32,487 nt of DNA from assembly GCA_002404055.1 (NCBI GenBank), contig DHIZ01000190.1:2033-34519 (forward strand), in the 5' to 3' direction. The translations under genes and the position numbers were made by a program. Source of the stretch: Chloroflexi bacterium UBA4733 (lineage in GTDB: Bacteria > Chloroflexota > UBA4733). Numbering within the stretch: position 1 is the stretch's first letter; each line of letters opens with the position of its first letter. Under the pieces are notes generated by a model. That model did no database searches, was not told the DNA's origin, and worked only from the letters and a program-made list of their open reading frames with translations. Below, piece after piece: positions 1-7,969 of this stretch.

Positions 1-941
1 AACAGGTTGTAGTAGGTCCACATGGCATCGAAGAGATCGTTGAGTGCCTCAACTTGGGCGGGCGTGTCCAGCCGGGCGCGACCGAGGTAGGCGCGGACGA
101 GCGTATCGTTCTTCTGCTCGATGAAGCGATTGTCGTTCTTGTGGAAGGGCCGGCTGCGACTCAGTTGCACGTCCACGATGGCTTTCCCCCAGTAGCGCAC
201 CAGATGATGATTGAGGAACTCGCTGCCGTTGTCCGGATGCAGGTGCTTGATCGGGAAGGGCAAGCGCGCCAAGATCGCGACAAAGTCTGCCTCCATCGCC
301 CGCTGTCCGCGTCCCAGGATCGCCACCCGCTCGCTCCAACCCGTCGCGATGTCCACCATCTGTAAGGTATGGATGTAGTCACCGCTTGCCACCGGCCCGC
401 TGTGGTGGACCAAATCCACCTCGAAGTGCCCCGGCTCCGTCGTGTCCCAGGCTAATCGGCCCATCGGCAACGTTCGGGCAACCTGGTTGGCCGCCTCCGG
501 CCCGCGTCTTGGCAAGCGCGGGGTGTCCTGGCGCAGCGTATCCAATCGCCGCTGCACCGTCGCCCGACTGATCCGCCCCAGTTGCTCCCGCAGCTCCGGC
601 GTGAGCCGTACCTCCCCGAAGCCCGCCAAATGCTCCGCCGTCGGGAGCAGTGCCGGCGCCAGGCGCTCCGCACACACATAATCCAGACTCTCCCACACCA
701 CGCGAAGCACGTCATCGACTGCCGCGCCATACGCCCGCGCCCGTTCCTTCCCGCGTCGGCGGCGAATCAACCCGCCCGGCGCCAACAACCGCAGCAGATG
801 CTTGCGATGTAATCCCGTCACCACCTCCATCTCTGTCAAGAGCACCCCGCGCCCCGCCCGGTCCGCCACCCGGTATCGGCTCACCATCTGCCCCAGGTAC
901 TTCCGTCGCTCATCCAGTGTCATTCCCTCGTCGGCTCGCAT
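1..941 (-). CDS. DDE-type (integrase core) transposase, C-terminus missing at window edge
   Basis: This reading frame is open for 313 codons from an ATG and runs off the left edge. It would cut and rejoin the ends of its insertion sequence. An N-terminal helix-turn-helix-like part (about residues 1-140, with basic stretches such as RRRRGKERAR) precedes an rve-type catalytic core. The DDE triad is visible as D176 in FEVDLVHH, D237 in HPDNGSEF and E275 in NRFIEQKN. A second ATG lies six codons downstream and could also serve as start. No frameshift or stop interrupts the visible part, so the element may be active. The NGSEF and NRFIEQKN motifs resemble IS481-like and ISNCY integrase-core transposases; the exact family was not determined. 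Confidence 0.88.
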   Translation of the reverse strand, partial: MRADEGMTLDERRKYLGQMVSRYRVADRAGRGVLLTEMEVVTGLHRKHLLRLLAPGGLIRRRRGKERARAYGAAVDDVLRVVWESLDYVCAERLAPALLPTAEHLAGFGEVRLTPELREQLGRISRATVQRRLDTLRQDTPRLPRRGPEAANQVARTLPMGRLAWDTTEPGHFEVDLVHHSGPVASGDYIHTLQMVDIATGWSERVAILGRGQRAMEADFVAILARLPFPIKHLHPDNGSEFLNHHLVRYWGKAIVDVQLSRSRPFHKNDNRFIEQKNDTLVRAYLGRARLDTPAQVEALNDLFDAMWTYYNL

Positions 942-955
942 CGTCCCCTCGGTAA

Positions 956-1010
956 CATTTTCAAATGAGGGAACTGTAGGTCGCTCAGTAGCATTTTAGC
1001 TGAGGGAAAA
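956..1010. repeat. Two tandem motif copies in the IS terminus
   Basis: Positions 956-973 and 992-1010 share CATTTT followed by TGAGGGAA with only the middle bases differing. They lie between the transposase start codon and the IS tip, so they are probably transposase-binding sites in the terminal repeat. Confidence 0.65.
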
Positions 1011-1235
1011 CGGACACTTGCGCGCCAGGCAGCCGACGCACTACAATAGGCCGTAGCGCCCCGGAATGGGGTGGCGACCGATGAAATGAGGTGTGCGCCC
1101 AGCATCGACGGCTGCGGCTTCAGGGACATCGACCCGCTTGAGGGTATTGAAACTCGCAGTCTACGCAATACCCGATGTAGGTAGGCGCTTATGGGATCGG
1201 CGGTTTGACACGGGCGGTAGCCGAGGAGGTGCGCA

Positions 1236-1583
1236 ATGGCTATGTCAGCGGAGCAGACACAGCAGACAATGCAGGCGTTTGCCAATGCTATGCAGGGTCG
1301 CGGGGACTTCGCACAGTACTTCAACGATGACGTGATGTTAACCGTTGAGGGCACGGATCAGCGCTACCAGGGCCGGGAAGCCGTGCGCCAAGGGATTACC
1401 GGTACCGAGTCGTTAGGTGAGATCAAGCTGCGGAGCCTGTTTTGGAGCGAAGGACACGCGGCAGTTGAAGCGGATTTCATCCGCAAGGACGGACATCATG
1501 TGCCCTATTCGGTGATCTATGACCTTGCTGATGGCAAGATCACGGCGCTCCGTCTTTACTTTACGGGACCTATTCAGGCCTGA
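1236..1583 (+). CDS. SnoaL-like / NTF2-like small protein
   Basis: This 115-residue protein has the length and pattern of the SnoaL/NTF2-like cone-shaped fold: an N-terminal helix (QQTMQAFANAM), a segment around FAQYFNDDVMLTVEG, a helix with GREAVRQGI, and C-terminal strands ending in ITALRLYF. The fold serves many enzymes and binding proteins, so no substrate can be named. A strong ribosome-binding site (AGGAGGTG) stands 5 bp before the ATG, which fixes the start. The gene is isolated between two insertion sequences and stops only 21 bp before the inverted repeat of the second one, so any downstream partner may have been lost. It is intact. A cytoplasmic location is inferred from the absence of signal and membrane segments. 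Confidence 0.75.
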   Translation: MAMSAEQTQQTMQAFANAMQGRGDFAQYFNDDVMLTVEGTDQRYQGREAVRQGITGTESLGEIKLRSLFWSEGHAAVEADFIRKDGHHVPYSVIYDLADGKITALRLYFTGPIQA

Positions 1584-1604
1584 ACAGGCGCCTCTAACGG
1601 CCGG

Positions 1605-1624
1605 TTAGGGTCTTTTCATTAGGG
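1605..1624 (+). repeat. Left terminal inverted repeat of the ISAs1-type element
   Basis: These 20 bp are the exact reverse complement of 2905-2924 and mark the left border of the element. Confidence 0.9.
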
Positions 1625-1671
1625 TAGAGGGCGGCTATGCTTGGGCAGCAATGGTGGATCGGGAGGGGGAC

Positions 1672-2910
1672 ATGGCGGAGCAAACATTAGCGGCGGCGCT
1701 GGCCACGATCCCGGATCGGCGGCGCGCGCACCTGCGGGTGCATGAGTTTGGTGCCGCTGTTGCAGGTGGCGGTGGCAGCAATGCTGTGTGGCGCCCGCAG
1801 TCTCTATGCGATCGCGCAGTGGGGCCGGGAACGGCTGGAGGACAACCCCGGGCTGCTCGAAAAGCTCGGCCTGCGGCCAGGGCGCAGTCCCTGTGTGGCG
1901 ACGCTGCACCGGGTGTTCAAGGGGTTGGACGTGGCCGCGTTCGAGCGGGCGGTGGGGGGCTGGCTGGCCTAGACCGGGCTCAAGCCGGACGAAGTGTTGG
2001 CGGTGGATGGGAAGACGCTGCGCGGCATTAACGGCGAGCGCCTGCCGGGGGTGCATCTGGTGGCGGTGTATGCGATCCACCATGAGGTCGTCTTAGCCGA
2101 GGTGCTGGCGCCAGGCAAAGGGCAGGAGTTGGCGGCCACCAAGACGGCCCTCGCTCAGGCGCCGCTGGCGGGGGCGGTGGTGCTCGGGGACTCGCTGCAG
2201 ACGCAGCGGGAGGTGTGCACGCAGATCGTGGCGGCGGGCGGGGATTACGTCTTCCCGGTCAAGGAGAATCAGCCAGCGCTGCTCGCGGACCTGCGCCGGG
2301 CCTTCTCCCCCCCTGTGCGCCGGTAATCCGGCCGCGCCGGTCCCGCCGCGGTCTATACACCGCCTGGCCGCTGTGGGAACAGGGAGCGTGGCGCGAGCGC
2401 GGGGCGACGCTGACGGCGGCGGTGCAGGCGCCGGCCAAGCCCAGCCACGGGCGCCTCGAGCGGCGCGAACTCTGGGCGCTCGCCGACCCGGCGTGGAACC
2501 GACAGGTGGGGGAACTGGGGACCCACGGCCAGCCCTGGCCCCATGTCCACCAACTCTGGCGGCTGGTGCGCCGTCGGATCGACACGCACACCGGCGAGAT
2601 CACGGAGGAAGTGACGTTTGGCATCAGTAGCCTGCCACCCGATCGGGCCGACGCCGACCACCACTTGCGGATGATCCGCAGCTACTGGGGCATCGAGAAC
2701 CGCTTGCACCGTGTCCGTGACGTAACGATGGGCGAGGGTGCCTCCCAAGTCCGGACCGGCGCCGCCCCGCAGGCCGTGGCCGGACTGCGCAATCTCGGCC
2801 TGGCCCTCCTTCGTCGCTCCGGCGTCAGCAACATCGCCGAATCCCTGCGTACCTTCGCCGGCCGACCCACCCACGCTGTCGCACTCGTCCTCGGCCGTGC
2901 GCCTCCCTAA
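1672..2910 (+). pseudogene. ISAs1-family transposase, disrupted by two frameshifts and a stop
   Basis: Reading starts at ATG after GGGAGGGGGAC, with an N-terminal MAEQTLAAALATIPDRRRAH segment typical of ISAs1 (H-repeat associated) transposases. The frame breaks in a TTT at 1747-1749, where one extra T shifts it; removing that T restores VHELVPLLQVAVAAML. A TAG at 1970-1972 interrupts WLA/TGLKPDEVLAVDGKTLRG and probably replaces a CAG. Near a run of seven C (2307-2313) the frame shifts again by -1, after which GRLERRELWAL, the helix around RSYWGIENRLH and the C-terminus are readable. The DDE core parts VDGKTLRG, GDYVFPVKENQP and IENRLHRVRDV are all recognisable. Three lesions make a functional product unlikely. 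A programmed -1 shift on the C run is conceivable but would not rescue the other two. Confidence 0.88.
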
Positions 2911-2924
2911 TGAAAAGACCCTAA
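2905..2924 (-). repeat. Right terminal inverted repeat of the ISAs1-type element
   Basis: These 20 bp match 1605-1624 exactly in inverted orientation. On the minus strand the repeat begins with TTAG, and this TAG is the stop codon of the adjacent response regulator gene. Confidence 0.9.
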
Positions 2925-3619
2925 TCCTCAAGAGGGGCGAACTCGTACCCTCCGCTCTTGATGGTGACGATCCAGTTGCCCAGACCGCCCGCCAACTGCA
3001 GCTTCTTGCGCAGCCGCTGGACGTGAACATCGATCGTCCGGCTCGCCTGGTCGCCATCGTGATGCCATACGTCGCGACTCAACTCTTCCCGGCTCAGCAT
3101 GCGCCGGGGGCTGCGCGCCAGCTTTTCGAGCAGGCCCGCCTCCATCGGCGACAGTGACACGAGCGACCCTTTGTAGGTGAGCGATCGCCGTGCCATATCG
3201 AAGCGCAGGCCGCCATACTCCAGCACGCGGTCCGCCCCGTAGGTCGTCGCGCCTTGCCGTGCCCGCCGCAAGACTGCACGAATGCGCTCCTCAAGCTCAT
3301 CAAGGTCAAAGGGCTTACCGATGTAGTCGTCGGCGCCGGCACGGAGGCCGATGATTCGGTCGAAGGATTCGTTTCGGGAGCTGAGCAGGATGATCGGTAC
3401 TGCTGAGCGCTCGCGTAATAGCCGGCATATGGTGATGCCGTCGATGCCGGGCATCATGACGTCGAGTACCACGAGCGCCGGCTGCTCCCTCAGGATGGTT
3501 TGCACTGCGTCGTGACTGTTCGTACAGGTGACTACTGGCCACTCGAGGCTACCAAGATGGGCGTCCAGAAGCTGACAGAGGTCGTTGTCGTCGTCGACCA
3601 CCACTATTTTGGCATGCAT
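2921..3619 (-). CDS. OmpR/PhoB-type DNA-binding response regulator
   Basis: This 232-residue two-component regulator binds DNA in response to phosphorylation by a histidine kinase. The receiver domain (about 1-118) carries the acidic pocket D9-D11, the phospho-acceptor D53 in VVLDVMMPG, S80 and K102 in GKPFD. A winged-helix output domain (about 130-230) shows LSPMEAGLLEKL, the recognition-helix region RTIDVHVQRLRKKL and the wing ending GGYEFAP. The ATG follows GGGGGAAAAGAC. No kinase gene is adjacent, so it is an orphan here. The last base of the final Asp codon and the stop TAG lie inside the inverted repeat of the neighbouring insertion sequence, so the original C-terminal tail, probably only a few residues, was replaced. 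The domains themselves are complete. Confidence 0.92.
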   Translation of the reverse strand: MHAKIVVVDDDNDLCQLLDAHLGSLEWPVVTCTNSHDAVQTILREQPALVVLDVMMPGIDGITICRLLRERSAVPIILLSSRNESFDRIIGLRAGADDYIGKPFDLDELEERIRAVLRRARQGATTYGADRVLEYGGLRFDMARRSLTYKGSLVSLSPMEAGLLEKLARSPRRMLSREELSRDVWHHDGDQASRTIDVHVQRLRKKLQLAGGLGNWIVTIKSGGYEFAPLED

Positions 3620-3767
3620 GTCTTTTCCCCCGCTGCGTCTACCAAGCGTGCGCTCACTATAACCGTGTGGCTGTTTACGTGCAATGGCGGCAGTAAATTG
3701 GGGGATACACCGGAGTTACCGCACTCGCTGCACCGTGCCTGATCGTCCGGTGACGCAGCAGACTCCG

Positions 3768-3916
3768 AAGGCGCGAGCAGGGCCGCGACTGCGGTCTGCG
3801 GCCAAGTTAACGGGGCGACTGCGGTCGCGTGTGGCAGCGAGTATCAACGCGCCAGCGACCGCAGTCGCCCCTCGTCGCTTGGCCGCAGACCGCAGTCGCG
3901 GCCCTGCTCGCGCCTT
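3768..3916. repeat. Large palindrome with perfect 39-bp arms and inner hairpin
   Basis: The left arm 3768-3806 and right arm 3878-3916 are exact reverse complements. Inside them a second perfect inverted repeat pairs 3812-3828 with 3855-3871, so the whole 149 bp can fold into one long cruciform or RNA hairpin. The motif CCGCGACTGCGGT recurs inside. The element lies 17 bp after the ispG stop and upstream of the response regulator on the same strand, so it could end ispG transcription. A related copy begins near 32379. It has no coding capacity and resembles a MITE- or REP-like dispersed element. The remaining 148 bp up to the response regulator start show no gene. Confidence 0.9.
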
Positions 3917-3933
3917 ACTGAACTGTATTGGAC

Positions 3934-6060
3934 CTAGTTCAGCGCTTCCCTGTCGTCGTCCGGTTCCAGTTCTTGCCACCGGCCGTGCGCCTTCATCAGG
4001 GTGATCAGGCGCTCGTCGGCGTCCTGCTCCCGCACGTTCCGCTCGACGCAGGTCTTGCCGACATACAGGTTGACGTGCCCCGGGCTGCCGCCAACGTAGC
4101 CGAAGTCGGCATCCGCCATCTCGCCGGGACCGTTTACCACACAGCCCATTATGGCGATCTTGACGCCTACGAGATGCGATGTTCTGGCTTTTATGCGATC
4201 GGTGGTGCTCTGCAGGTCGAATAAGGTCCGGCCACAGGATGGACAGGCGACGTAATCAGTCTTCGACAGGCGGGAACCGGCTGCCTGTAACACGTTGAAG
4301 GTGAAGCGCACTTCCTCCTGGCCGGCCTCGGGGACGGTAGCCTGAACGGCATCGCCAAGCCCATCGCAAAGCAAGCTACCCAGGCTGACCGACGCCGGGA
4401 TCAGCGGCTCGGCGTCCGGCCGGGTTGTGAGCAACAGGGGAGCGCGACAGCCGGTAGCAGCCAGATCGGTGACGAGCCGTCGTTGCGCTGTGATCCGCAA
4501 CGCTGCAGTTGGCGCATCCATACTCACAAGGAAGCAATCGCCCAGTTCGGCTCTGGCTGCCGCCACGGCCTGCAGCAAGGAAGCAACGGCATCCTGCGCC
4601 GGCACATTGGCTTCCGCCAACGGGCTGCCAACGTCACCGTGCAGGCTGAGCGCCTTGCCGGCGGCTCGGGATGCTCGCGCCAGGTCGCGGGCAGTCGCTG
4701 CATCCGGTTGAATAAGCATGACGCCGTCGGCGAAGGCCATCGCCCGGTGTAAGTGACCCGGTTCCCGACCAGCCGCGAGGATGGCGAGTTTGGGCAGGGA
4801 GGTGTCACCCCCATCCGGCATCATCGCCAGCCCGCGAGCGCTCGCCAGGCGACCGTGCAGCCGCCGCAATGCCTCAACGTCCGCTTCGCTATCCACCGGC
4901 CACAGCACGACGTCCGGCCGTTGGAGCCGGCGTGCGCCGGGGCTTGCCCAACGCAAGACCTGAGCGGTTGCGGCGTCGGTGGTTACCCCAGCCCGCGCCA
5001 CTACCGACACCGTGTTGCTACCGCCAATGGTGATCGGGCCGATAGTCACCGGCTGGCTTTCCCGGCGGGCGTAATGGAACGGGTCCCAGGGCGGGGCATC
5101 GCCCCCAAGAGACTCTCTAGGGTGGGAGGTGAGGTCCCGCCGGGCCAGCGCCTGAGCCACCGGAATTTCCGCCTCCGGTTCTTCGGCCAGCGATACGCGG
5201 ATCGTGTCGCCGAGACCATCCGCTAACAGGCTGCCGATGCCGATGGCGGATTTGATGCGGGCATCTTCGCCGTTTCCGGCTTCCGTCACCCCAAGGTGGA
5301 ATGGATACGTCATGTTCAGCGCCGCCATCCGCGCTGCTAGAAGCCGGTAGGCGGCGATCATCACCTTGGGGTTGCTGGCCTTCATCGACAGGATGACACT
5401 GAAGTAGTCGTACTTCTCGCAAATGCGGACGAACTCCAGGGCCGATTCCACCATCCCTTCGGGCGTATCACCGAAGCGGTTGACGATACGATCCGACAGC
5501 GATCCGTGGTTCGTGCCGACGCGCATGGCCACGCCACGGGCCTGGCACTTCAGGACCAGCGGCGCGAAGCGCTCCTCGATGCGTTGGAGCTCGGCTGCGT
5601 ACTCACTGTCGGTGTATTCCCGCACGGCGAACTGACGCGAATCGGCGTAGTTGCCCGGGTTCACCCGCACCTTCTCGACGTGGTTGGCGGCTTCGATCGC
5701 CGCGTCCGGTGAAAAATGGATGTCGGCCACCAGCGGTACGGAGACACCGCGCGCCGTCAAGCGCTCCTTGATGACGCCGAGGTTGCGCGCCGCCTTGACC
5801 GTTGGCGCGGTGATGCGCACGATCTCACAGCCCGCTTGAACGAGACGGACGGCTTGCTCGACGGTCGCTTCGGTATTGAGTGTCTTCGTGGTCGTCATGG
5901 ATTGGACGCGGATCGGCTGGTCGCCGCCCACACCAACGTTGCCGACCATCACGACGTGGGTGCGCCGTCGCGCGTAGGCGTAGAGCGACGTGCAGTACGG
6001 GGCAATCTGCCGGGCAACGCCGACAGTCGTCGTCAGATCGCGTTCTGCAGTAATCGCCAT
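3934..6060 (-). CDS. ispG: 4-hydroxy-3-methylbut-2-enyl diphosphate synthase, long form
   Basis: IspG (GcpE) converts methylerythritol cyclodiphosphate to HMBPP in the MEP isoprenoid pathway, using a [4Fe-4S] cluster and reduced ferredoxin or flavodoxin. The N-terminal TIM barrel shows GGDQPIRVQSMTTT, VRITAPTV, ADIHFSP and KVRVNPGNY. The C-terminal cluster domain has C606 and C609 in CPSCGR, C640 in MGCVVNGPGE and the fourth ligand E647. About 260 residues separate the barrel from the cluster domain, giving 708 residues instead of about 370, as in the plant, Chlamydia and Bacteroidetes long form. I chose the ATG preceded by GGAGGGATACC; an in-frame ATG 23 codons upstream lacks a binding site. 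The insert is Ala-rich and divergent. A 6-bp hairpin (3918-3923 with 3937-3942) spans the stop codon. Confidence 0.95.
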   Translation of the reverse strand: MAITAERDLTTTVGVARQIAPYCTSLYAYARRRTHVVMVGNVGVGGDQPIRVQSMTTTKTLNTEATVEQAVRLVQAGCEIVRITAPTVKAARNLGVIKERLTARGVSVPLVADIHFSPDAAIEAANHVEKVRVNPGNYADSRQFAVREYTDSEYAAELQRIEERFAPLVLKCQARGVAMRVGTNHGSLSDRIVNRFGDTPEGMVESALEFVRICEKYDYFSVILSMKASNPKVMIAAYRLLAARMAALNMTYPFHLGVTEAGNGEDARIKSAIGIGSLLADGLGDTIRVSLAEEPEAEIPVAQALARRDLTSHPRESLGGDAPPWDPFHYARRESQPVTIGPITIGGSNTVSVVARAGVTTDAATAQVLRWASPGARRLQRPDVVLWPVDSEADVEALRRLHGRLASARGLAMMPDGGDTSLPKLAILAAGREPGHLHRAMAFADGVMLIQPDAATARDLARASRAAGKALSLHGDVGSPLAEANVPAQDAVASLLQAVAAARAELGDCFLVSMDAPTAALRITAQRRLVTDLAATGCRAPLLLTTRPDAEPLIPASVSLGSLLCDGLGDAVQATVPEAGQEEVRFTFNVLQAAGSRLSKTDYVACPSCGRTLFDLQSTTDRIKARTSHLVGVKIAIMGCVVNGPGEMADADFGYVGGSPGHVNLYVGKTCVERNVREQDADERLITLMKAHGRWQELEPDDDREALN

Positions 6061-6170
6061 CGTTCTGGTATCCCTCCATGCTGCCGCGGTCGATGTGCCG
6101 CGGGCGGCGCGCGCGCACTGGCTCGCCATCAGGATACCAGGGGACGATCCGCTGCCCCGCTGTCGTGCGG

Positions 6171-6389
6171 CTACAGCCAGCCGCGCAGGGCAGCCAGCAC
6201 CTGGTTCAACGCCGGCAGCGGCGACCCCGCCTGGAAAAAACGGGCGGCGAAGCCCAGCCCGATCAGGGCCGATGCCAGCATAAGCGCCGCCTCCATAACC
6301 GTCTCTCGCTGCAACGCCCGACGCCGCTCGCGCGCCAGGATGGCGCTATGCAACTCGCCAAGTGTCTGGTGATAGCGATAAAAGCTCAT
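6171..6389 (-). CDS. Small single-pass membrane protein, unknown function
   Basis: The predicted product has 72 residues starting MSFYRYHQTLGELHSAIL. A basic stretch (ARERRRALQRE) is followed by a hydrophobic helix (VMEAALMLASALIGLGFAARFF), so a single membrane span with the N-terminus inside is likely. The start is preceded by GAGAGGATTACGC, giving a good Shine-Dalgarno sequence; a start seven codons upstream is also open but less well placed. It lies 110 bp upstream of ispG on the same strand and may be co-transcribed with it. I do not recognise the family. Its reality rests on the ribosome-binding site, the plausible topology and the lack of a better frame. Confidence 0.55.
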   Translation of the reverse strand: MSFYRYHQTLGELHSAILARERRRALQRETVMEAALMLASALIGLGFAARFFQAGSPLPALNQVLAALRGWL

Positions 6390-6527
6390 GCGTAATCCTC
6401 TCTCTATCATCCTCCTCGGTGCTTACATAACCACATCGCCTGTAGAATAGGGGCCGAGACCACTGGTGGTACTGGCGGTGGGCGGTCCTTCCGGTTCACA
6501 GCCAGCAGGAATGCGAGCGGAGCGGGC

Positions 6528-7847
6528 GTGAGCAGCGACGGTCATCACATGCTGCGCTTGATCGAGAAGACCAAGCAGCGACGCGCTTTGACCAGCGACG
6601 AGGTCGGCTGGTTGGTCAGGAGTTACGTCCGCGACGAGCTACCTGATTACCAGGTGGCGGCCTGGCTCATGGCCGTCGTGTTGAATGGTCTCAGTGCTGA
6701 CGAAACCGTCGCGCTGACGGAAGCGCTGGTCGCCAGCGGCCAGCGCCTGGACCTGGCGGCCCACGGGCTTGCCGCCGCCGACAAGCACTCGACCGGCGGC
6801 ATCGGTGACAAGACGACGCTGGTCCTCGCCCCAATGGTGGCGGCGGCGGGGCTCACGGTCGCCAAAATGTCCGGTCGCGGTCTGGGTTTCACCGGGGGAA
6901 CGCTGGACAAGCTGGAGGCCATACCGGGTATGCGCGTGGTTCTCAGCAGCGAGGCATTTTTGCGCCAGGCGCAGACCGTTGGCCTCGTCGTCGCGGGCCA
7001 AACCGCCGATCTGGCACCAGGTGACGGCAAGCTCTACGCCTTACGCGACGTAACGGGCACCGTTGACTCCATTCCGTTAATCGCCGCCTCCGTGATGAGC
7101 AAGAAGATTGCGGCGGGCGCTCGCTACGTGGTGCTGGACGTCAAGATGGGTGACGGGGCCTTTATGGAGCAGCCCGCCGCCGCCCGCGAGCTGGCGCAGA
7201 CCATGCTGGCCATTGGCAAGTCTGCCGGGTTGCACATCGCGGCTGCGTTGAGTTGGATGGACCAGCCGCTGGGCCGGGCGATCGGCAATGCCCTGGAAGT
7301 CACTGAAGCCGTCGAGACCTTGCGCGGTGGCGGCCCGACCGATGTACGCGACTTGTGCCTGCAACTGGGCGTGGAACTCCTGCAGTTGAGCGGGTTGGAG
7401 GGGAATGCTGTTGCTGCCCAGCGCCGGCTGGCGGAGGTCCTGGCGTCGGGTGCGGCGCTGGCCCGGTTGCGAGCGATGGTAGCGGCCCAAGGCGGGGACC
7501 CGCGCGTCATCGACGACCCTGCTTTACTGCCGCAGGCCCCGCTCCAGATTCCGGTTCGCGCCGAGCACGCCGGCTTCGTGGGCGCCATCGCCGCCCGCGA
7601 ACTGGGCTATGCCGCGATTGCCCTGGGTGCGGGGCGAACGCGGAAGGGCGAGGCCATCGACCACGCCACCGGCTTCGTGTTGCAGGCGAAAGTGGGGACG
7701 TCGGTGCTGCCGGGTGATCTCCTGGCCACCGTCCATGCCCGCAGCGAGCGCGCCGCCGAGCGAGCTGTGCAGGCGGTGCGCAACGCCTATCGCCTAGAAG
7801 GCCAGGCGCCACTGCCCCGCCCGCTTGTCGCTGAGGTACTGCGCTAG
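6528..7847 (+). CDS. pdp: Pyrimidine-nucleoside (thymidine) phosphorylase
   Basis: This 439-residue enzyme would cleave uridine, thymidine or deoxyuridine with phosphate to give the base and (deoxy)ribose 1-phosphate, in cytoplasmic nucleoside salvage. The family signature is clear in SGRGLGFTGGTLDKLE, with the phosphate- and substrate-binding segments DKHSTGGIGDK, DVTGTVDSIPLIAASVMSKK and VLDVKMGDGAFM. The C-terminal alpha/beta domain contains GRTRKGEAIDHATGF. The length matches the Firmicutes/Thermus Pdp group. Translation probably starts at GTG after GGAGCGGGC; an ATG seven codons later (MLRLIEKTKQRRAL) matches the usual N-terminus and is an alternative. It is divergent from the small membrane protein gene. 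Whether the enzyme prefers thymidine alone (DeoA) or all pyrimidines cannot be read from sequence. Confidence 0.95.
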   Translation: MSSDGHHMLRLIEKTKQRRALTSDEVGWLVRSYVRDELPDYQVAAWLMAVVLNGLSADETVALTEALVASGQRLDLAAHGLAAADKHSTGGIGDKTTLVLAPMVAAAGLTVAKMSGRGLGFTGGTLDKLEAIPGMRVVLSSEAFLRQAQTVGLVVAGQTADLAPGDGKLYALRDVTGTVDSIPLIAASVMSKKIAAGARYVVLDVKMGDGAFMEQPAAARELAQTMLAIGKSAGLHIAAALSWMDQPLGRAIGNALEVTEAVETLRGGGPTDVRDLCLQLGVELLQLSGLEGNAVAAQRRLAEVLASGAALARLRAMVAAQGGDPRVIDDPALLPQAPLQIPVRAEHAGFVGAIAARELGYAAIALGAGRTRKGEAIDHATGFVLQAKVGTSVLPGDLLATVHARSERAAERAVQAVRNAYRLEGQAPLPRPLVAEVLR

Positions 7848-7860
7848 TGGCGCGTCCCGG

Positions 7861-7965
7861 CCTGGCGACTGAAGTCGCGGCTACCATCGCCAAGTCCGCC
7901 TGCGCGGACTGATTCAGCCGCCGAAGGGCGGCTTGGCAGCGTTAGCCGCGCCTTCAGTCGCCAGG
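7861..7965. repeat. Palindromic intergenic repeat with three hairpins
   Basis: Outer arms 7861-7883 and 7943-7965 pair over 23 bp with one mismatch. Inside are two perfect tetraloop hairpins: 7893-7910 (7-bp stem, loop CTGC) and 7916-7933 (7-bp stem, loop GAAG). It fills the gap between the convergent phosphorylase gene (ending 13 bp before) and the next minus-strand gene (ending 4 bp after), so it is placed to end transcription from both sides. Its sequence differs from the other palindromes in the window. Confidence 0.88.
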
Positions 7966-7969
7966 CACG

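Larger units (their letters stand above)
1..1016 (-). mobile_element. Insertion sequence with rve/DDE transposase, cut by left window edge
   Basis: The element consists of the transposase gene and one terminus, which ends at the TGTCCG read on the minus strand near 1016. Inside this end, two near-identical copies of a motif (CATTTT..TGAGGGAA) lie 36 bp apart, a layout typical of transposase-binding sites. The other terminus is outside the window, so neither the full length nor a target duplication can be judged. The family is probably IS481-like or a related non-classified integrase-core group. Confidence 0.7.
1605..2924 (+). mobile_element. ISAs1-type insertion sequence (1320 bp) with broken transposase
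   Basis: The element is bounded by perfect 20-bp inverted repeats beginning TTAGGGTCTTTTCATTAGGG, and it encloses a single ISAs1-family transposase reading frame, now disrupted. The bases immediately outside the two ends do not form an obvious direct repeat, so the target duplication has decayed, was never made, or one flank has been rearranged. With intact ends it could still be moved by a transposase acting in trans. Confidence 0.88.

Noticed and set aside
1205..1235. Perfect TTGACA before the SnoaL-like gene as a -35 box
   Set aside because: Only 25 bp separate it from the start codon, leaving no room for a -10 box and leader before the ribosome-binding site.
920..1354. Minus-strand frame across the IS end and the SnoaL-like gene
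   Set aside because: It crosses the IS border and is antisense to a gene with a strong ribosome-binding site and recognisable fold.
2307..2313. Run of seven C in the ISAs1 transposase as a programmed -1 frameshift site
   Set aside because: The frame is also broken by an extra base and a stop codon upstream, so decay or sequencing error is simpler; ISAs1 elements are not known to need frameshifting.
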